A stretch of 64,000 nucleotides of DNA. It comes from Pseudomonadales bacterium. GTDB taxonomy: Bacteria > Pseudomonadota > Gammaproteobacteria > Pseudomonadales > Pseudohongiellaceae. This document shows, piece after piece, positions 44,428 through 52,301 of the stretch (the stretch's first letter is position 1; each line of letters begins with the position of its first letter). The notes under the pieces were generated by a model. The model did not search any database, was not told the DNA's origin, and was given only the letters and a program-made list of their open reading frames with translations. A program made the translations under genes and the position numbers. The stretch spans positions 806,001-870,000 of the forward strand of contig WLWQ01000003.1 in assembly GCA_012103535.1 (NCBI GenBank), in the 5' to 3' direction.

Positions 44428-45210
44428 CTAGGCGCCAGCATACCAATGAAATCCGAAGTCGGAGTTCAAACCACCGGTGCCACGACCAAAGCCCTCTACT
44501 GAAGAGACCACTTGAATGGACTTGATAAATTTCAATTGTTTGTAGCCACAATGACGTTCAACGCGCAGTCTCAACGGAGCGCCGTTACCCAGCGGCAAAT
44601 CTTTTCCATTCATGCCATAAGCAAGAATCGTTTGTGGATGAACTACATCGAACATGTCATAGCCTTCGTACCAACCACCGTAGGCATCTATCATGATGTA
44701 CTTCGCTTCTGGTTGGATCCCACCGGCAGCTTGCAGTACTGAGAGAAGTGGGGCGCCGGTCCATTGTGCAATCGCGGACCAACCCTGTTCGCAAATATGC
44801 ATCGTGGTTTGGGTCCGACTTGGCATCCGCTTCAATTCTTCTAGTGACAAAGAGATGGGATTGTTTACTAATCCAGATACGGGCAGTCGCCATTCTTCGT
44901 AATTACCAGCCTTCAGTCGCTGATATTCCTCGTCGTCTGGATCGCTTTGGTTCCAAACTGGAAAATTTGGCGTAATCTCACTGACATCGTGTTCTTGCAC
45001 CAATTGCTGGTTGGACATAAGCATGCGTTGGCTTGCCATTGTCAAAGTATCCGCCACACCCATCAGGCCGTCTCGAACCACCGGCGGTTTATAAAACTGC
45101 GTATCACAGCCAGTTAACAGCAATCCCCCAAGCGCACCGGCTCGAGTCATTAACTGTCTGCGAGTCAACTTGGATTGTTCAGCAACTTTGTTTCTACTTT
45201 TCTTTTTCAT
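44428..45210 (-). CDS. Exported SUOX-type molybdopterin oxidoreductase
   Basis: A 260-residue protein with a twin-arginine leader (LTRRQLMTRAGALGGLLLTGC) that also shows a possible lipobox (LTGC). The mature part is the sulfite-oxidase-like Moco domain: WRLPVSGLVNNPISLSLEELKRMPSRT, the Mo-ligand Cys in HICEQGWSAI, GGWYEGYDMFD, and RVERHCGYKQLKFI. The dimerisation domain of true sulfite oxidase is absent. Together with the upstream cytochrome b it forms a periplasmic oxidoreductase module, distantly like MsrPQ. Physiological substrate unknown; organic sulfoxides, sulfite and others are possible. Confidence 0.86.
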   Translation of the reverse strand: MKKKSRNKVAEQSKLTRRQLMTRAGALGGLLLTGCDTQFYKPPVVRDGLMGVADTLTMASQRMLMSNQQLVQEHDVSEITPNFPVWNQSDPDDEEYQRLKAGNYEEWRLPVSGLVNNPISLSLEELKRMPSRTQTTMHICEQGWSAIAQWTGAPLLSVLQAAGGIQPEAKYIMIDAYGGWYEGYDMFDVVHPQTILAYGMNGKDLPLGNGAPLRLRVERHCGYKQLKFIKSIQVVSSVEGFGRGTGGLNSDFGFHWYAGA

Positions 45211-45219
45211 GAGGAGTCC

Positions 45220-45933
45220 TTACTTCTCATCGCCAATGATTTCATATTTTCCAATGATCATGCCACGCAATTGATTTACAGCTCCAGCAATAAACATTTC
45301 TAACAGATGCACAATGACAAACACAACTAATAGTAGCGAACAAACAACATGCAGAGTTCGTGCTGTTTGTCTGCCACCAAAAAGATCAATTAGTTCAGGA
45401 GATATTGCGGTAAAGGCTGGCATCTGTGCGAAGCCGCTAATGATCATAAAAGGAAACAGCGCAAACAAGACGATTAGATAAGAGAGCTTTTGTAAAACAT
45501 TGTACTGTTTTGCTTGCTCACCTTTAGCTGCTTTGAACTTCAGGTGCCGAACCATTTCAGATTTGAAATTTGTTGGGGAAAGTTGTTCTCTGGTGGGCAA
45601 TATTTTCCGATAGAACTTTTTCTGCCAGGCATTCCAAAGTAAATAAACTAAACCATTAATGACGAATACCCAGGCGAACAGATAGTGGTAATTGCGACCC
45701 CAGCGACGATCACCAAGTTCTTCTGACTGTTCCCATGAGATACCCCAGTCTTCCAGTTTAAAAATAGTCGGGTAGCCTTGAAACCCAACTTTGCCCCAAT
45801 ACAGTTCCGGAAAATGGAGGAAGATCATGATGCCGCTATAAAGTAAGTACACAAAGGAAAGCACCATGATCCAATGACAAATGCGCGCATTGATGGTGTG
45901 GCGGTAGATCCAGTTTTTTGGTGATTCAGACAT
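45220..45933 (-). CDS. Cytochrome b561-type membrane protein, partner of SUOX-type protein
   Basis: A 237-residue inner-membrane b-type cytochrome with four main transmembrane helices. Heme ligands are probable among the His of INARICHWIMVLSF, HYLFAWVFVI and LHVVCSLLLVVFVIVHLLEM, as in the Ni/Fe-hydrogenase-type cytochrome b and b561 (PF01292) families. It precedes the molybdoprotein by 9 bp and most likely exchanges electrons between the quinone pool and the exported molybdoprotein. Confidence 0.88.
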   Translation of the reverse strand: MSESPKNWIYRHTINARICHWIMVLSFVYLLYSGIMIFLHFPELYWGKVGFQGYPTIFKLEDWGISWEQSEELGDRRWGRNYHYLFAWVFVINGLVYLLWNAWQKKFYRKILPTREQLSPTNFKSEMVRHLKFKAAKGEQAKQYNVLQKLSYLIVLFALFPFMIISGFAQMPAFTAISPELIDLFGGRQTARTLHVVCSLLLVVFVIVHLLEMFIAGAVNQLRGMIIGKYEIIGDEK

Positions 45934-46023
45934 GCTGGGAATCGTGTTCTTATTTTTTGAACAGTTTTACAGCAAAAGGATGTTTTAGCAAAGTCGTATA
46001 CAGCGGTTTATGGGTTGCGTAGA

Positions 46024-46042
46024 TTCGAAGCTATGCTTCGAA
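46024..46042 (-). repeat. Stem-loop downstream of tRNA-Leu, possible terminator
   Basis: TTCGAAGC-TAT-GCTTCGAA is a perfect 8-bp stem directly after the tRNA 3' end on the transcribed strand. The sequence following on the minus strand has no T run, so it could be a processing or attenuating structure rather than a full terminator. Confidence 0.5.
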
Positions 46043-46044
46043 CT

Positions 46045-46131
46045 TGGTGCCCGGGAGAAGACTTGAACTTCCACGGCCCGAAGGCCACTAGCACCTGAAG
46101 CTAGCGCGTCTACCAATTCCGCCACCCGGGC
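46045..46131 (-). tRNA. tRNA-Leu(CAG)
   Basis: An 87-nt class II tRNA including an encoded CCA. Acceptor arms GCCCGGG/CCCGGGC pair perfectly; the D arm begins TGGCGGAATTGGTAGACG; the anticodon stem CTAGC encloses loop TTCAGGT with anticodon CAG (decoding CUG); a variable arm TGGCCTTCGGGCCG and T arm GTTCAAGTC follow, typical of tRNA-Leu. It lies on the minus strand beside rnr, a tRNA position also known in Pseudomonas near purA-rnr. Confidence 0.96.
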
Positions 46132-46346
46132 CCTATTTCTTCTTGGCGCCAATTGCTGGCACTTACTACTGATGTATCTAAAGCTGCCTTTCTGCAACAC
46201 TACCATTTCCCCGAGCACGCTGGTAAAACGCTCGCGTTCAGCAAGACTCAAAGCTAGCGCTTTGAAAGCGTCTTGCCTCACCCACCTGGGCTGAGAGGCA
46301 TGTGTAGGACGCGGAACTGTATAGACAGCTATGGTGGCTGTCAACA

Positions 46347-46389
46347 TCTGTGATTTGTCACAGACAATACAAAATTCCGGGTGTATACT
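46347..46389 (+). promoter_or_regulatory. Inverted repeat and candidate promoter of rnr
   Basis: TCTGTGA-TTTG-TCACAGA (46347-46364) is a perfect 7-bp palindrome. A TATACT (46384-46389) lies 17 bp after CAGACA, a weak -35. The start would be near 46395, about 26 bp before the rnr ATG. The palindrome overlaps the -35 and could be an operator; its 4-bp spacer is too short for CRP. The gap from tRNA to rnr shows no other feature. Confidence 0.4.
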
Positions 46390-46420
46390 TGCGCCCGAAT
46401 GTTCATTCCTCTCCTCCTTA

Positions 46421-48946
46421 ATGCCTAAGTCCCGCAAGTCGGCCGACCCCTTCGCAGCACGCGAATCGGAAAACTACGCGAATCCAATCCCCAGTCGAGA
46501 ATTCATTCTTGAACACCTGGAAGCTCTCGGTGCGCCCGCATCGTTTGCGACTTTATGCGAACAATTAGAATTAGAGAGTGAAGAACGAATAGAAGGGCTT
46601 AGACGTCGACTCATTGCCATGAGTCGCGACGGCCAAATAATAAGTAATAGAAAAGGAGTCTATGGACTAGCAACACATATGGATTTAATAAAAGGAATTG
46701 TTCAGGGAACTAAGGATGGCGTTGGCTACCTAATTCCCGAAGATGGAACTGAAGATTTATTTCTCAATCTTCGTGAGATGGAAAAGCTATTTGACGGAGA
46801 TGAAGTATTAGCACGATTTAGTGGATTCGAAAGTAGAGGAAGAAAGGAGGGAACCGTAGTAGAAATATTGAAGCGTCGCTATACAGAAATCGTTGGACGC
46901 TTATTTTTGGAATCGGGATTCGGAATTGTCATTGCTGACAGTAAACGAGTGAGCCATGAAATACTGATCCCTGAGAAACATTTAGGGAATGCCAAGGAAG
47001 GGGAATTCGTTGTCGCTGAAATTACCGAATACCCAAGTCGGCGCCGTAAAGCCATTGGAAAGATTCTTGAAGTATTAGGCGATAACACTACCCCTGGCTT
47101 GGAAATCGAAGTAGCCGTGCGTAGCCATGGTTTACCCCATACCTGGCCAAACAAAGTCAGAAAAGAAGTCGCACGTTTGCCGAATGCAGTTGCGCAAGAA
47201 GAAACAGCAGATCGGTTTGATCTTCGAGATGTCCCTTTCGTCACCATTGATGGTGAAGACGCAAAAGATTTTGATGATGCAGTTTTCGCCCATCGACATC
47301 AACGAGGAAACTGGACTCTCTACGTGGCCATCGCCGATGTTTCTAACTATGTGCAGTTGGGAAGTTCATTAGACGAAGAAGCAATCAATCGCGGCACTTC
47401 AGTTTACTTTCCGGGCCATGTAATCCCCATGTTGCCGGAGCAATTATCGAACGGCTTATGCTCCCTCAAACCGAAAGTAGATCGCCTGGCAATGATTTGC
47501 GAAATGGAAATTTCTGCCGAGGGTCATCTTACGGATTTTTCTTTCTATGAAGGAGTCATCCATTCTCATGCGCGTATGACTTACACAGAAGTCGCAGATA
47601 TTTTAGTGCCAGCCCGAAATGCAACTCAGGAAAAAGTGCAACAGAAGGTTCAAAACAAATACAAGCCATTACTAAAATATCTGGAGGACCTCTATACACT
47701 TTATAAAGCGTTAAGGCTTGCACGAGAAAACGATGGCGCGATGGACTTTGAGTCAACCGAAACCAGAATCGTGTTCGGTGAAGACAAAAAAATAAAGGAG
47801 ATTGTCCCGGTAGAAAGAACCGATGCTCACCGCCTAATCGAAGAGAGTATGTTATGTGCAAACGTAGCGGCGGCGCGACTACTGGAACAGTCGAAGACGC
47901 CAGCTCTTTATCGAACACACGAAGGGCCGAACGTTGAAAAATTAGAAAACGTCCGCGAGTTTCTCAGTGAGCTCGGTTTATATTTGGGAGGAGGAGAGAA
48001 GCCATCCCCTGACGATTACTCCCAGTTACTCAATGTAGTAGCCACCAGACCTGACCGTCATCTCTTACAAACCATGCTGATTCGATCGATGATGCAGGCA
48101 GTCTATCAAGCGGAAAACACAGGGCACTTTGGGCTAGGATTTCCGGCCTATACACACTTCACGTCTCCCATACGCCGCTATCCAGACCTTCTGGTACACC
48201 GAGCTATTCGCTACCTTGTTCGCAATAAATCGGGAGCACATACTCAGAAAAGCTCTGCTGCGAAGAAATTAAACAAGAGTTCTATTTATCCTTATGGTGA
48301 ATCCGAAATTGAAAGTTTTGGAGTAAGCTGTTCGGCCGCCGAGCGCAGAGCCGACGCTGCGGGTTATAGCGTTATCGATTGGCTAAAATGTGAATATATG
48401 TTGGCTCATGTGGGAGATGAGTTCCCGGGAACGATAACTTCCGTTACGAGTTTTGGTCTGTTTGTAGAGCTGGATGATATTTATATCGAAGGGCTGATTC
48501 ATATCTCAGAACTTAGTAATGACTATTACCACTTTGATCCAGTCAGGCACTGTTTAGAAGGCGAGCGTAGCAATCAAATTTACAGACTCGGTGATCGATT
48601 AGAAGCCAAAGTCGTTCGGGTTGACCTCGAAGAGAAAAAAATTGATTTGCAGATTAAAGGATCTAAATCCAAAAAAGCACAATCAGGTCGACCAGGCAAA
48701 AGATCTAAAGGCTACAAACGAAAGCAAAAAGGAAATAAGGAAGAAAGAGGGAAAAAAAGAACAAGCAAGAAAACAAGAACGCGACAAGATAAAACAAAAC
48801 CTAAAAAAAGTAAGTCACGAAAGCCGAAGAAGCAGACTAAAAAGTCTTCCAAATCGTCGAGTAAAAAGCCGAATCGAAATTCCCGAAAAAAGACTGGTAA
48901 GAAAAGTAATCGATCATCAGTGAAATCCGGACGTAAACGTAGATAG
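46421..48946 (+). CDS. rnr: Ribonuclease R
   Basis: An 841-residue 3'-5' exoribonuclease. N-terminal winged-helix (about 1-90, with NPIPSREFILEHL), two cold-shock domains, the RNB catalytic domain with DGEDAKDFDDAV (metal-binding Asp series), an S1 domain (about 650-740) and a very basic C-terminal tail of about 90 residues dominated by Lys, Arg and Ser. The tail is longer and more repetitive than in E. coli. I choose ATG 46421 because it gives the family N-terminus; upstream frame from 46331 is not conserved. No Shine-Dalgarno is seen before the ATG. It opens the rnr-rlmB-rpsF unit. Confidence 0.95.
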   Translation: MPKSRKSADPFAARESENYANPIPSREFILEHLEALGAPASFATLCEQLELESEERIEGLRRRLIAMSRDGQIISNRKGVYGLATHMDLIKGIVQGTKDGVGYLIPEDGTEDLFLNLREMEKLFDGDEVLARFSGFESRGRKEGTVVEILKRRYTEIVGRLFLESGFGIVIADSKRVSHEILIPEKHLGNAKEGEFVVAEITEYPSRRRKAIGKILEVLGDNTTPGLEIEVAVRSHGLPHTWPNKVRKEVARLPNAVAQEETADRFDLRDVPFVTIDGEDAKDFDDAVFAHRHQRGNWTLYVAIADVSNYVQLGSSLDEEAINRGTSVYFPGHVIPMLPEQLSNGLCSLKPKVDRLAMICEMEISAEGHLTDFSFYEGVIHSHARMTYTEVADILVPARNATQEKVQQKVQNKYKPLLKYLEDLYTLYKALRLARENDGAMDFESTETRIVFGEDKKIKEIVPVERTDAHRLIEESMLCANVAAARLLEQSKTPALYRTHEGPNVEKLENVREFLSELGLYLGGGEKPSPDDYSQLLNVVATRPDRHLLQTMLIRSMMQAVYQAENTGHFGLGFPAYTHFTSPIRRYPDLLVHRAIRYLVRNKSGAHTQKSSAAKKLNKSSIYPYGESEIESFGVSCSAAERRADAAGYSVIDWLKCEYMLAHVGDEFPGTITSVTSFGLFVELDDIYIEGLIHISELSNDYYHFDPVRHCLEGERSNQIYRLGDRLEAKVVRVDLEEKKIDLQIKGSKSKKAQSGRPGKRSKGYKRKQKGNKEERGKKRTSKKTRTRQDKTKPKKSKSRKPKKQTKKSSKSSSKKPNRNSRKKTGKKSNRSSVKSGRKRR

Positions 48947-48959
48947 CGAATTAGAAATT

Positions 48960-49712
48960 GTGAATAAGCAAATTACATACGGCTTGCATGCTGTAAAAGA
49001 AGTTCTTAAGCAGCGTGCATCTGAAGTCGAACAGCTCTTGATAATGTCGGGGCGCAAAGATAAGCGGATACAAGAAATTCAGGCTCTGGCAGAGAAATAT
49101 AATGTGTCAGTAACATCCGCTACAAAAGCTGACTTAGATAAGCAGGTAAGTGGAAAGCATCAGGGCGTGATAGCCCATGTCAGTGATAATGGTGCGGCTG
49201 ACGATTCCACCATGACTGAGCAACAATTGCTGGAATTGGTGAAGTCCTTGGCATCACCATTTCTGTTAATACTCGATGGCGTGACGGATCCTCATAATTT
49301 GGGCGCCTGTTTGCGTACGGCGGACGCCGCCGGTATTGATGCGGTAATCGTCCCAAAAGATAAGTCCGCTGGCTTAAATGCAACGGTAAGGAAAGTTGCC
49401 AGTGGAGCTGCTGAATCGGTGCCTCTGGTTACCGTAACAAATCTGGCTCGCTGCCTGGAAAAACTGAAAGAAAACGGCGTTTGGATCATTGGTACCGATG
49501 ACGAAGCGGCTAATTCCCTCTTTTCTCAAGACTTCAAAGGCCCAATCGCCGTGGTAATGGGCTCTGAAGGCGCAGGAATACGCAGGCTGACCCGAGAAAA
49601 GTGTGATTATCTGGTGTCTATTCCAATGGCAGGAGCGCTAAGCAGTCTAAATGTCTCTGTTGCAGCTGGAATCGCGTTATTCGAGGCGATGCGACAGCGC
49701 TCAGAGAGCTAA
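48960..49712 (+). CDS. rlmB: 23S rRNA (guanosine2251-2'-O)-methyltransferase
   Basis: A 250-residue SpoU/TrmH (SPOUT) methyltransferase. The N-terminal substrate-binding domain starts TYGLHAVKEVLKQ; the catalytic knot has LLILDGVTDPHNLGACLRTADAAGID, VVMGSEGAGIRRL and SIPMAGALSSLNVSVAAGIALFEA, the three SPOUT motifs. It uses SAM to methylate G2251 of 23S rRNA. GTG start, 13 bp after rnr. Confidence 0.95.
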   Translation: MNKQITYGLHAVKEVLKQRASEVEQLLIMSGRKDKRIQEIQALAEKYNVSVTSATKADLDKQVSGKHQGVIAHVSDNGAADDSTMTEQQLLELVKSLASPFLLILDGVTDPHNLGACLRTADAAGIDAVIVPKDKSAGLNATVRKVASGAAESVPLVTVTNLARCLEKLKENGVWIIGTDDEAANSLFSQDFKGPIAVVMGSEGAGIRRLTREKCDYLVSIPMAGALSSLNVSVAAGIALFEAMRQRSES

Positions 49713-49806
49713 ATATCGGCGATTTTATTTGCATACATCCCCCAAACTCTCTAGAATTCCGGCACTTTTTATTGGTGGAGCCTGTCTCCGCCCTACATAA
49801 CTCCTT

Positions 49807-49840
49807 GTCTCACCACGCGCGCTAGCGTTTGCTGGGAGAC
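49807..49840 (+). promoter_or_regulatory. Possible structured leader of rpsF
   Basis: GTCTC (49807-49811) can pair with GAGAC (49836-49840), enclosing a GC-rich loop with CGC-GCTA-GCG. It lies just before the rpsF ribosome site. rpsF leaders in many bacteria bind the S6:S18 complex for feedback, but I could not confirm the CCG signature, so the function is uncertain. Confidence 0.3.
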
Positions 49841-49860
49841 CTAAATCAAGAGGAGTCTCT

Positions 49861-50463
49861 ATGAGACACTATGAAGTAGTATTCCTCGTGCACCCGGACC
49901 AATCCGAGCAGGTGCCTGGAATGATCGAACGTTATACCCAATTGATGGCCGATAACGATGGCAAAATTCATCGTATGGAAGATTGGGGTCGCCGACAATT
50001 AGCCTATCCAATCAATAAGATTCACAAAGCACACTATGTGCTAATGAATGTAGAATGTGGTGGTGAAACTCTGGAAGAGTTAACAACACTGTTTCGCTAC
50101 AACGACGCAGTACTGCGTAATCTCATTATCAAATGCAAAGATGCCGTTACCGAAGAATCTCTGATTCTTAAAGGTGAACGTGAGGGTAAAGAACGCAAAG
50201 CTCGTGCAGAACAAAAACGTAAAGTGGAAGAAGAGGCAACAGCCGCAGCTGCCGCTGCAAGGGCCACCGACGATGTCGAATTGGATCCAGGTTCATTAGC
50301 AGAAACTGCAGACAGCGCCGATACCGAGGCACCTGTTAGCGAAGAAGCTTCAGCTGAAGTACCTGCTGAAGTCCCTTCTGAAGAGAGTGCAGAAGAAGCC
50401 CCTTCTGAAGAAAGCGCAGAGGAAACCCCTCCGGAAGAAAGCGCTGAACCAAAAGAAGAGTAA
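49861..50463 (+). CDS. rpsF: 30S ribosomal protein S6 with long acidic tail
   Basis: A 200-residue S6. The ferredoxin-like core (about 1-100) has [49 protein letters not shown] and [11 protein letters not shown]. It binds S18 on the 30S platform. The C-terminal 65 residues are a low-complexity tail rich in Glu, Ala, Ser and Pro with repeated [15 protein letters not shown] units; E. coli S6 has about 131 residues with a short Glu tail extended by RimK. GAGGAG precedes the ATG. First r-protein gene of the rpsF-rpsR-DUF2232-rplI operon. Confidence 0.95.
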   Translation: MRHYEVVFLVHPDQSEQVPGMIERYTQLMADNDGKIHRMEDWGRRQLAYPINKIHKAHYVLMNVECGGETLEELTTLFRYNDAVLRNLIIKCKDAVTEESLILKGEREGKERKARAEQKRKVEEEATAAAAAARATDDVELDPGSLAETADSADTEAPVSEEASAEVPAEVPSEESAEEAPSEESAEETPPEESAEPKEE

Positions 50464-50493
50464 ATCTTCCACCAATTACTATAGGTAAAAAAT

Positions 50494-50724
50494 ATGGCTC
50501 GTTATTTTCGTCGACGTAAATTCTGCAAATTCACCGCAGAAGGCACTAAAGAAATTGACTACAAAGATATAGAAACGTTGAAAGCTTACGTTTCTGAAAC
50601 AGGAAAAATTGTTCCTAGTCGCATAACTGGAACAAAAGCGCGTTATCAGCGTCAACTTGCAACTGCAACTAAGAGAGCAAGATACCTGGCTCTGATTCCT
50701 TACACGGACAGTCATCAGGTTTAA
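50494..50724 (+). CDS. rpsR: 30S ribosomal protein S18
   Basis: A 76-residue S18. [28 protein letters not shown] and [28 protein letters not shown] match the family almost exactly. It binds 16S rRNA and S6. It is 30 bp after rpsF and 11 bp before the DUF2232 gene. Confidence 0.97.
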   Translation: MARYFRRRKFCKFTAEGTKEIDYKDIETLKAYVSETGKIVPSRITGTKARYQRQLATATKRARYLALIPYTDSHQV

Positions 50725-50735
50725 ATAGATTTAGA

Positions 50736-51563
50736 ATGCGCGGCCTTGCTGAATTCGTAATGACCGGAAGAAAGCAGGCCCTACTTGCAGTAGGCTTGAT
50801 TGGTCTGATTCCGGTAATCAACTTACTAAGTCCTGTAGTGGTTGGGCTGGTAATGTTGCGCAAAGGCATGCGAGAAGCAGCCATTGTTTTCGTTTGGGGA
50901 CTATTACCGTTAGGTGCCTGGGCAATGGTGGGAGACGTACCCCCACTCATGATGTTGTTTGGTATCAGCGGGCTCACCTGGTTACTGCGAGAATCGGAGT
51001 CCTGGGAATTTACGCTGCTGGCGGCCATTGTTGTAGTGATTGCAGTTGAGTTCTATTTCCGATTGCAACCGGCTGTATTAGATGCGGTGTTTCAACAGTT
51101 ACAGCCGTATTTTCAGCAGAACAATATTCAGGGATTGGCAGTAGAGCAACTTAGAGAAACCATGACCAGCATCATCGGTTCGGTTTATATGTTTCTCGCG
51201 ATTGTTTTAACTATGTTAGCCCGCTGGATGCAGGCAACGTTGTTTAATCCTGGTGGATTTAAAAACGAAATCCATCTGTTGCGAATAGAACAGAAAGTAG
51301 CCATTGGGCTGCTCGTGTTCATGTTACTAGCAAGCTTTGAAGTATTAGTGCCACCGCCGTGGATTCTGTATTTCATGCTTCCACTAGTATTTTCAGGCAT
51401 TGGACTTATTCATGCCGTCGTTGCAAAAAGAAAGCTACCAGGGATGGTGTTAGTAGCGTTTTACTTATTGTTAGCGTTGCCTCTTGTTGTGCAACTTGTC
51501 GTACTGCTGGCCTTAATAGACAGCTGGTACGATTTTCGAACCAGAATTGACCAGGCGACATAA
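50736..51563 (+). CDS. DUF2232 (YybS-like) membrane protein
   Basis: A 275-residue polytopic protein with about seven transmembrane helices and a DUF2232-like C-terminal half. It is found between rpsR and rplI in Pseudomonas and relatives but not in E. coli, so it supports the lineage suggested above. Function unknown. The small gap to rpsR suggests cotranscription. Confidence 0.8.
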   Translation: MRGLAEFVMTGRKQALLAVGLIGLIPVINLLSPVVVGLVMLRKGMREAAIVFVWGLLPLGAWAMVGDVPPLMMLFGISGLTWLLRESESWEFTLLAAIVVVIAVEFYFRLQPAVLDAVFQQLQPYFQQNNIQGLAVEQLRETMTSIIGSVYMFLAIVLTMLARWMQATLFNPGGFKNEIHLLRIEQKVAIGLLVFMLLASFEVLVPPPWILYFMLPLVFSGIGLIHAVVAKRKLPGMVLVAFYLLLALPLVVQLVVLLALIDSWYDFRTRIDQAT

Positions 51564-51612
51564 GCCTGCATTTATTTTTAACAGTATTTGAAGAGTACGT
51601 GAGGAACATAGA

Positions 51613-52206
51613 ATGAACGTAATCTTGCTAGAAAAAATTGGCAAACTCGGAGAGATTGGTGACACCGCCAACGTTAAATCCGGTTACGCCCGTAATTTTC
51701 TTTTTCCGCAAGGCAAAGCGATTCCGGCAACAAAAAACAATCTCGCCGATTTCGAGCAACGTAAATCTGAACTGATGGCAGCGCACAATGAGAAAGTTGG
51801 CGTAGCACAGGGCAGAGCGCAAAAAGTCGATGGTGCCAGCTTGGTTATCGAAGTTAATGCTAGCGATGAAGGTAAGTTGTTTGGATCTGTTGGCACGCGC
51901 GACATTGCCGATGCTGTAAACGCAAAAGCCGGAAGTGATGTCACCAAAGCGGAAGTATTACTGCCTCATGGCGTTATCCGTGATCTTGGTGATTACGAGA
52001 TTGCTCTGGATCTTGGTCATGATGTTCACGCCAGCATCTCTGTCTCCGTAGTCGGCTTGCAATCTGCTGCCGGCGTTTCCGCTGACGGAAGCATCATTGA
52101 GGAAATCGATGAGGCTGAAGCTGCAGAAGCAGATGCCACTGCAGCAGAATCCGCTCCTGCAGAAGCTCCTGTTGAGGATGCAGAGGAAGAAAAACCAGCT
52201 GAATAA
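51613..52206 (+). CDS. rplI: 50S ribosomal protein L9 with acidic tail
   Basis: A 197-residue L9. N-terminal 23S-binding domain MNVILLEKIGKLGEIGDTANVKSGYARNFLFPQGKA is canonical; a long helix and the C-terminal domain (about 80-148) follow. The usual length is about 150; here about 45 extra acidic, Ala/Glu-rich residues are appended. GAGGA precedes the ATG. The same kind of tail is on S6 in this operon. Confidence 0.95.
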   Translation: MNVILLEKIGKLGEIGDTANVKSGYARNFLFPQGKAIPATKNNLADFEQRKSELMAAHNEKVGVAQGRAQKVDGASLVIEVNASDEGKLFGSVGTRDIADAVNAKAGSDVTKAEVLLPHGVIRDLGDYEIALDLGHDVHASISVSVVGLQSAAGVSADGSIIEEIDEAEAAEADATAAESAPAEAPVEDAEEEKPAE

Positions 52207-52208
52207 TC

Positions 52209-52235
52209 TTGGTGCTCAAATGATTTGAGTGCCAA
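52209..52235 (+). repeat. Stem-loop after rplI
   Basis: TTGGTGCTCAAAT / ATTTGAGTGCCAA pair (one G:T) around a single G. It immediately follows rplI, upstream of a stronger terminator. Confidence 0.55.
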
Positions 52236-52246
52236 CTTTCTAAATG

Positions 52247-52283
52247 AAGTACCATTCTGTACACTCAGGTGGTACTTTTTTTT
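52247..52283 (+). terminator. Rho-independent terminator after rplI
   Basis: AAGTACCA / TGGTACTT arms with a 15-base loop are followed by a T run that continues to 52283. It ends the rpsF-rplI transcript 19 bp before dnaB. Confidence 0.82.
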
Positions 52284-52301
52284 CGCCCGCGATTCCTGTA
52301 A

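Noticed and set aside
34597-46131. Accessory segment interpreted as an integrative element at tRNA-Leu
   Set aside because: No integrase gene and no visible duplicate of the tRNA 3' end were found, so only a conserved-synteny difference can be claimed.
48621-48923. Lys-rich frame overlapping the rnr 3' end in another phase
   Set aside because: The A-rich codons of the RNase R tail give a Lys-rich product in a second frame too. The in-frame tail continues from RNase R without interruption, so no frameshift is needed.
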